From positions 1-10,175 of the forward strand of contig CALIDR010000228.1 of NCBI GenBank assembly GCA_938022295.1: DNA of 10,175 bases, in the 5' to 3' direction. Shown piece by piece: positions 9,420 to 10,175 of the stretch. Below the pieces are notes generated by a model. That model had not been told where the DNA came from and searched no databases. It saw nothing but the letters and a program-made list of their open reading frames with translations. Every line of letters starts with the position of its first letter. Within the stretch, counting starts at the first letter, position 1. This DNA comes from an uncultured Burkholderiaceae bacterium (lineage in GTDB: Bacteria > Pseudomonadota > Gammaproteobacteria > Burkholderiales > Burkholderiaceae_C). The position numbers and the translations under genes are program-made.

Positions 9420-9424
9420 CTCCT
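9420..9424 (-). promoter_or_regulatory. Shine-Dalgarno of acs
   Basis: AGGAG on the minus strand, six bases before the ATG at 9413. It settles the start against longer open-frame alternatives. Confidence 0.75.
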
Positions 9425-9498
9425 GGGTTGCCGGATGCCGGTTCGCCACGGGGGGCGTTTCGCGGGGGAATGTCGCCGTCGGGCCTGACGAAGCCCTT

Positions 9499-9526
9499 AC
9501 TCTACGACCGGTCATCCGGGTGTCCA
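9499..9526 (-). promoter_or_regulatory. Candidate sigma-70 promoter of acs
   Basis: On the minus strand TGGACA (9526-9521, five of six to the -35 consensus) is followed by 16 bases and TAGAGT (9504-9499, four of six to the -10 consensus). The predicted start near 9492 would leave a leader of about 79 bases before the acs ATG. In a genome of this GC content so good a pair in a short intergenic gap is suggestive. I did not recognise a CRP or other regulator site. Confidence 0.45.
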
Positions 9527-9615
9527 TCGGGGCTTCGCCGCAGCGCCGCGCGGCCCCGCGTCGCACCGGGGCGGCTTGGCAGAATCGCCGGCGCCCGCCA
9601 CCGCCGCCCGCCGCC

Positions 9616-10175
9616 GTGCCGACCCCTTCCGCCCCTTCCACCGCCAGCCTGCGCGAGCGCTTCGGCGCCGTGCTACAGCGCCCGCCGGTGCAGCGTGCGA
9701 TCCTGGCGCTGATCCTCGTCAACGCCGTCATCCTCGGCATGGAGACCTCGCCGGCGCTGATGGCCGCCTACGGGCCGGCGCTGAGCGCGCTCGACCGCGC
9801 GATCCTCGCCGTGTTCGTGGTCGAGATCGCGGCGCGCCTGTACGTGCACCGCGGCGCGTTCTTCCGCGACCCGTGGAGCGTGTTCGACTTCGCCGTCGTC
9901 GCGATCGCGCTCGTGCCGGCCAGCGGCCCGTTCGCGGTGCTGCGCGCGCTGCGCGTGCTGCGGGTGCTGCGCGTGCTCACCGTCGTGCCGTCGATGCGCC
10001 GCGTCGTCGGCGGGCTGCTGGCGGCGATCCCCGGACTGGGCTCGATCGCCGCCGTGCTCGGGCTGATCTTCTACGTCTTCGCGGTCATCGCGACCAAGCT
10101 GTTCGGCGACTCGTTCCCCGACTGGTTCGGCCACCTCGGACGGTCGCTGTACACGCTGTTCCAGGTCATGACGCT
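9616..10175 (+). CDS. Voltage-gated ion channel, NaChBac/NavBac-like ion transporter (C-terminus cut by window edge)
   Basis: Inner-membrane protein, probably a tetrameric voltage-gated cation channel with six helices per subunit. The visible 186 residues start with a short polar leader (MPTPSAPSTASLRERFG) and then helix S1 (about 26-45, AILALILVNAVILGMET). S2 (about 57-75) ends in FVVEIAARLY, S3 (about 85-103) has DPWSVFDFAVV, and S4 carries arginines every third residue (R110, R113, R116, R119), the voltage-sensor signature. S5 spans about 135-165, and the pore helix LGRSLYTLFQVMT runs to the edge. The selectivity filter, usually TLESW in sodium-selective members, begins exactly where the window ends, so ion selectivity cannot be read. 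The GTG start has no clear Shine-Dalgarno; the only in-frame alternatives I see inside the gene are after S1 begins, so GTG is favoured. Divergent from acs with a 202-bp gap. Confidence 0.9.
   Translation, partial: MPTPSAPSTASLRERFGAVLQRPPVQRAILALILVNAVILGMETSPALMAAYGPALSALDRAILAVFVVEIAARLYVHRGAFFRDPWSVFDFAVVAIALVPASGPFAVLRALRVLRVLRVLTVVPSMRRVVGGLLAAIPGLGSIAAVLGLIFYVFAVIATKLFGDSFPDWFGHLGRSLYTLFQVMT

Noticed and set aside
9414..9740. N-terminal extension of acs to about 9740
   Set aside because: The extra 109 residues are Arg/Ala/Gly-rich, overlap the divergent channel gene, and the conserved Acs N-terminus begins at 9413 behind a good ribosome binding site.
9673..10134. A minus-strand open frame opposite the channel gene
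   Set aside because: The product is a charged low-complexity string rich in Arg, Asp, Glu, His and Gln, while the plus strand shows convincing membrane helices and an S4 voltage sensor.

Overview
The window is high-GC (roughly 70% by eye) bacterial chromosome, densely packed with ordinary-looking genes. The set of genes (a ComEC of about 805 residues, a RidA-family/DsbB pair, a pterin dehydratase with a C-terminal extension, an Acs, a bacterial voltage-gated channel) together with the GC content suggests a betaproteobacterium, most likely Burkholderiales in the Rubrivivax/Leptothrix/Piscinibacter neighbourhood. That placement is inference from gene content and style; no rRNA or other marker gene is present. 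I see no insertion sequence, prophage, CRISPR array, tRNA or rRNA.

Layout. From the left edge to 3367 (minus strand) lies most of a very large transglutaminase/DUF2126 protein, a predicted peptide-bond-forming or amidoligase-type enzyme. Its C-terminus runs off the window. A possible sigma-54 promoter sits in the 111-bp gap before it. From 3479 to 5896 (minus) is a complete comEC, the inner-membrane channel for DNA uptake. A 59-bp divergent gap separates it from a plus-strand pair at 5956-6953: a RidA-family protein of the longer YjgH-like type, then dsbB, joined by a GTGA stop/start overlap. dsbB converges on and overlaps by 14 bp a minus-strand 4a-hydroxytetrahydrobiopterin dehydratase-like gene (6940-7329). 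Upstream of that, also on minus, is acs (7443-9413), which ends in a strong intrinsic terminator and has a recognisable sigma-70-like promoter. From 9616 to the right edge on plus is the N-terminal part of a NaChBac-like voltage-gated ion channel, cut just before its selectivity filter.

How the genes relate. Only ridA-like/dsbB looks like a translationally coupled operon. acs is separated from the pterin dehydratase by a terminator, so these are probably independent units. The transglutaminase/DUF2126 gene is the least understood part: its family is known in conserved clusters with other predicted peptide-ligase genes, which would lie off the left edge. A plus-strand open frame of 2,039 codons runs antisense across the first two genes; I consider it a composition artefact, not a gene.
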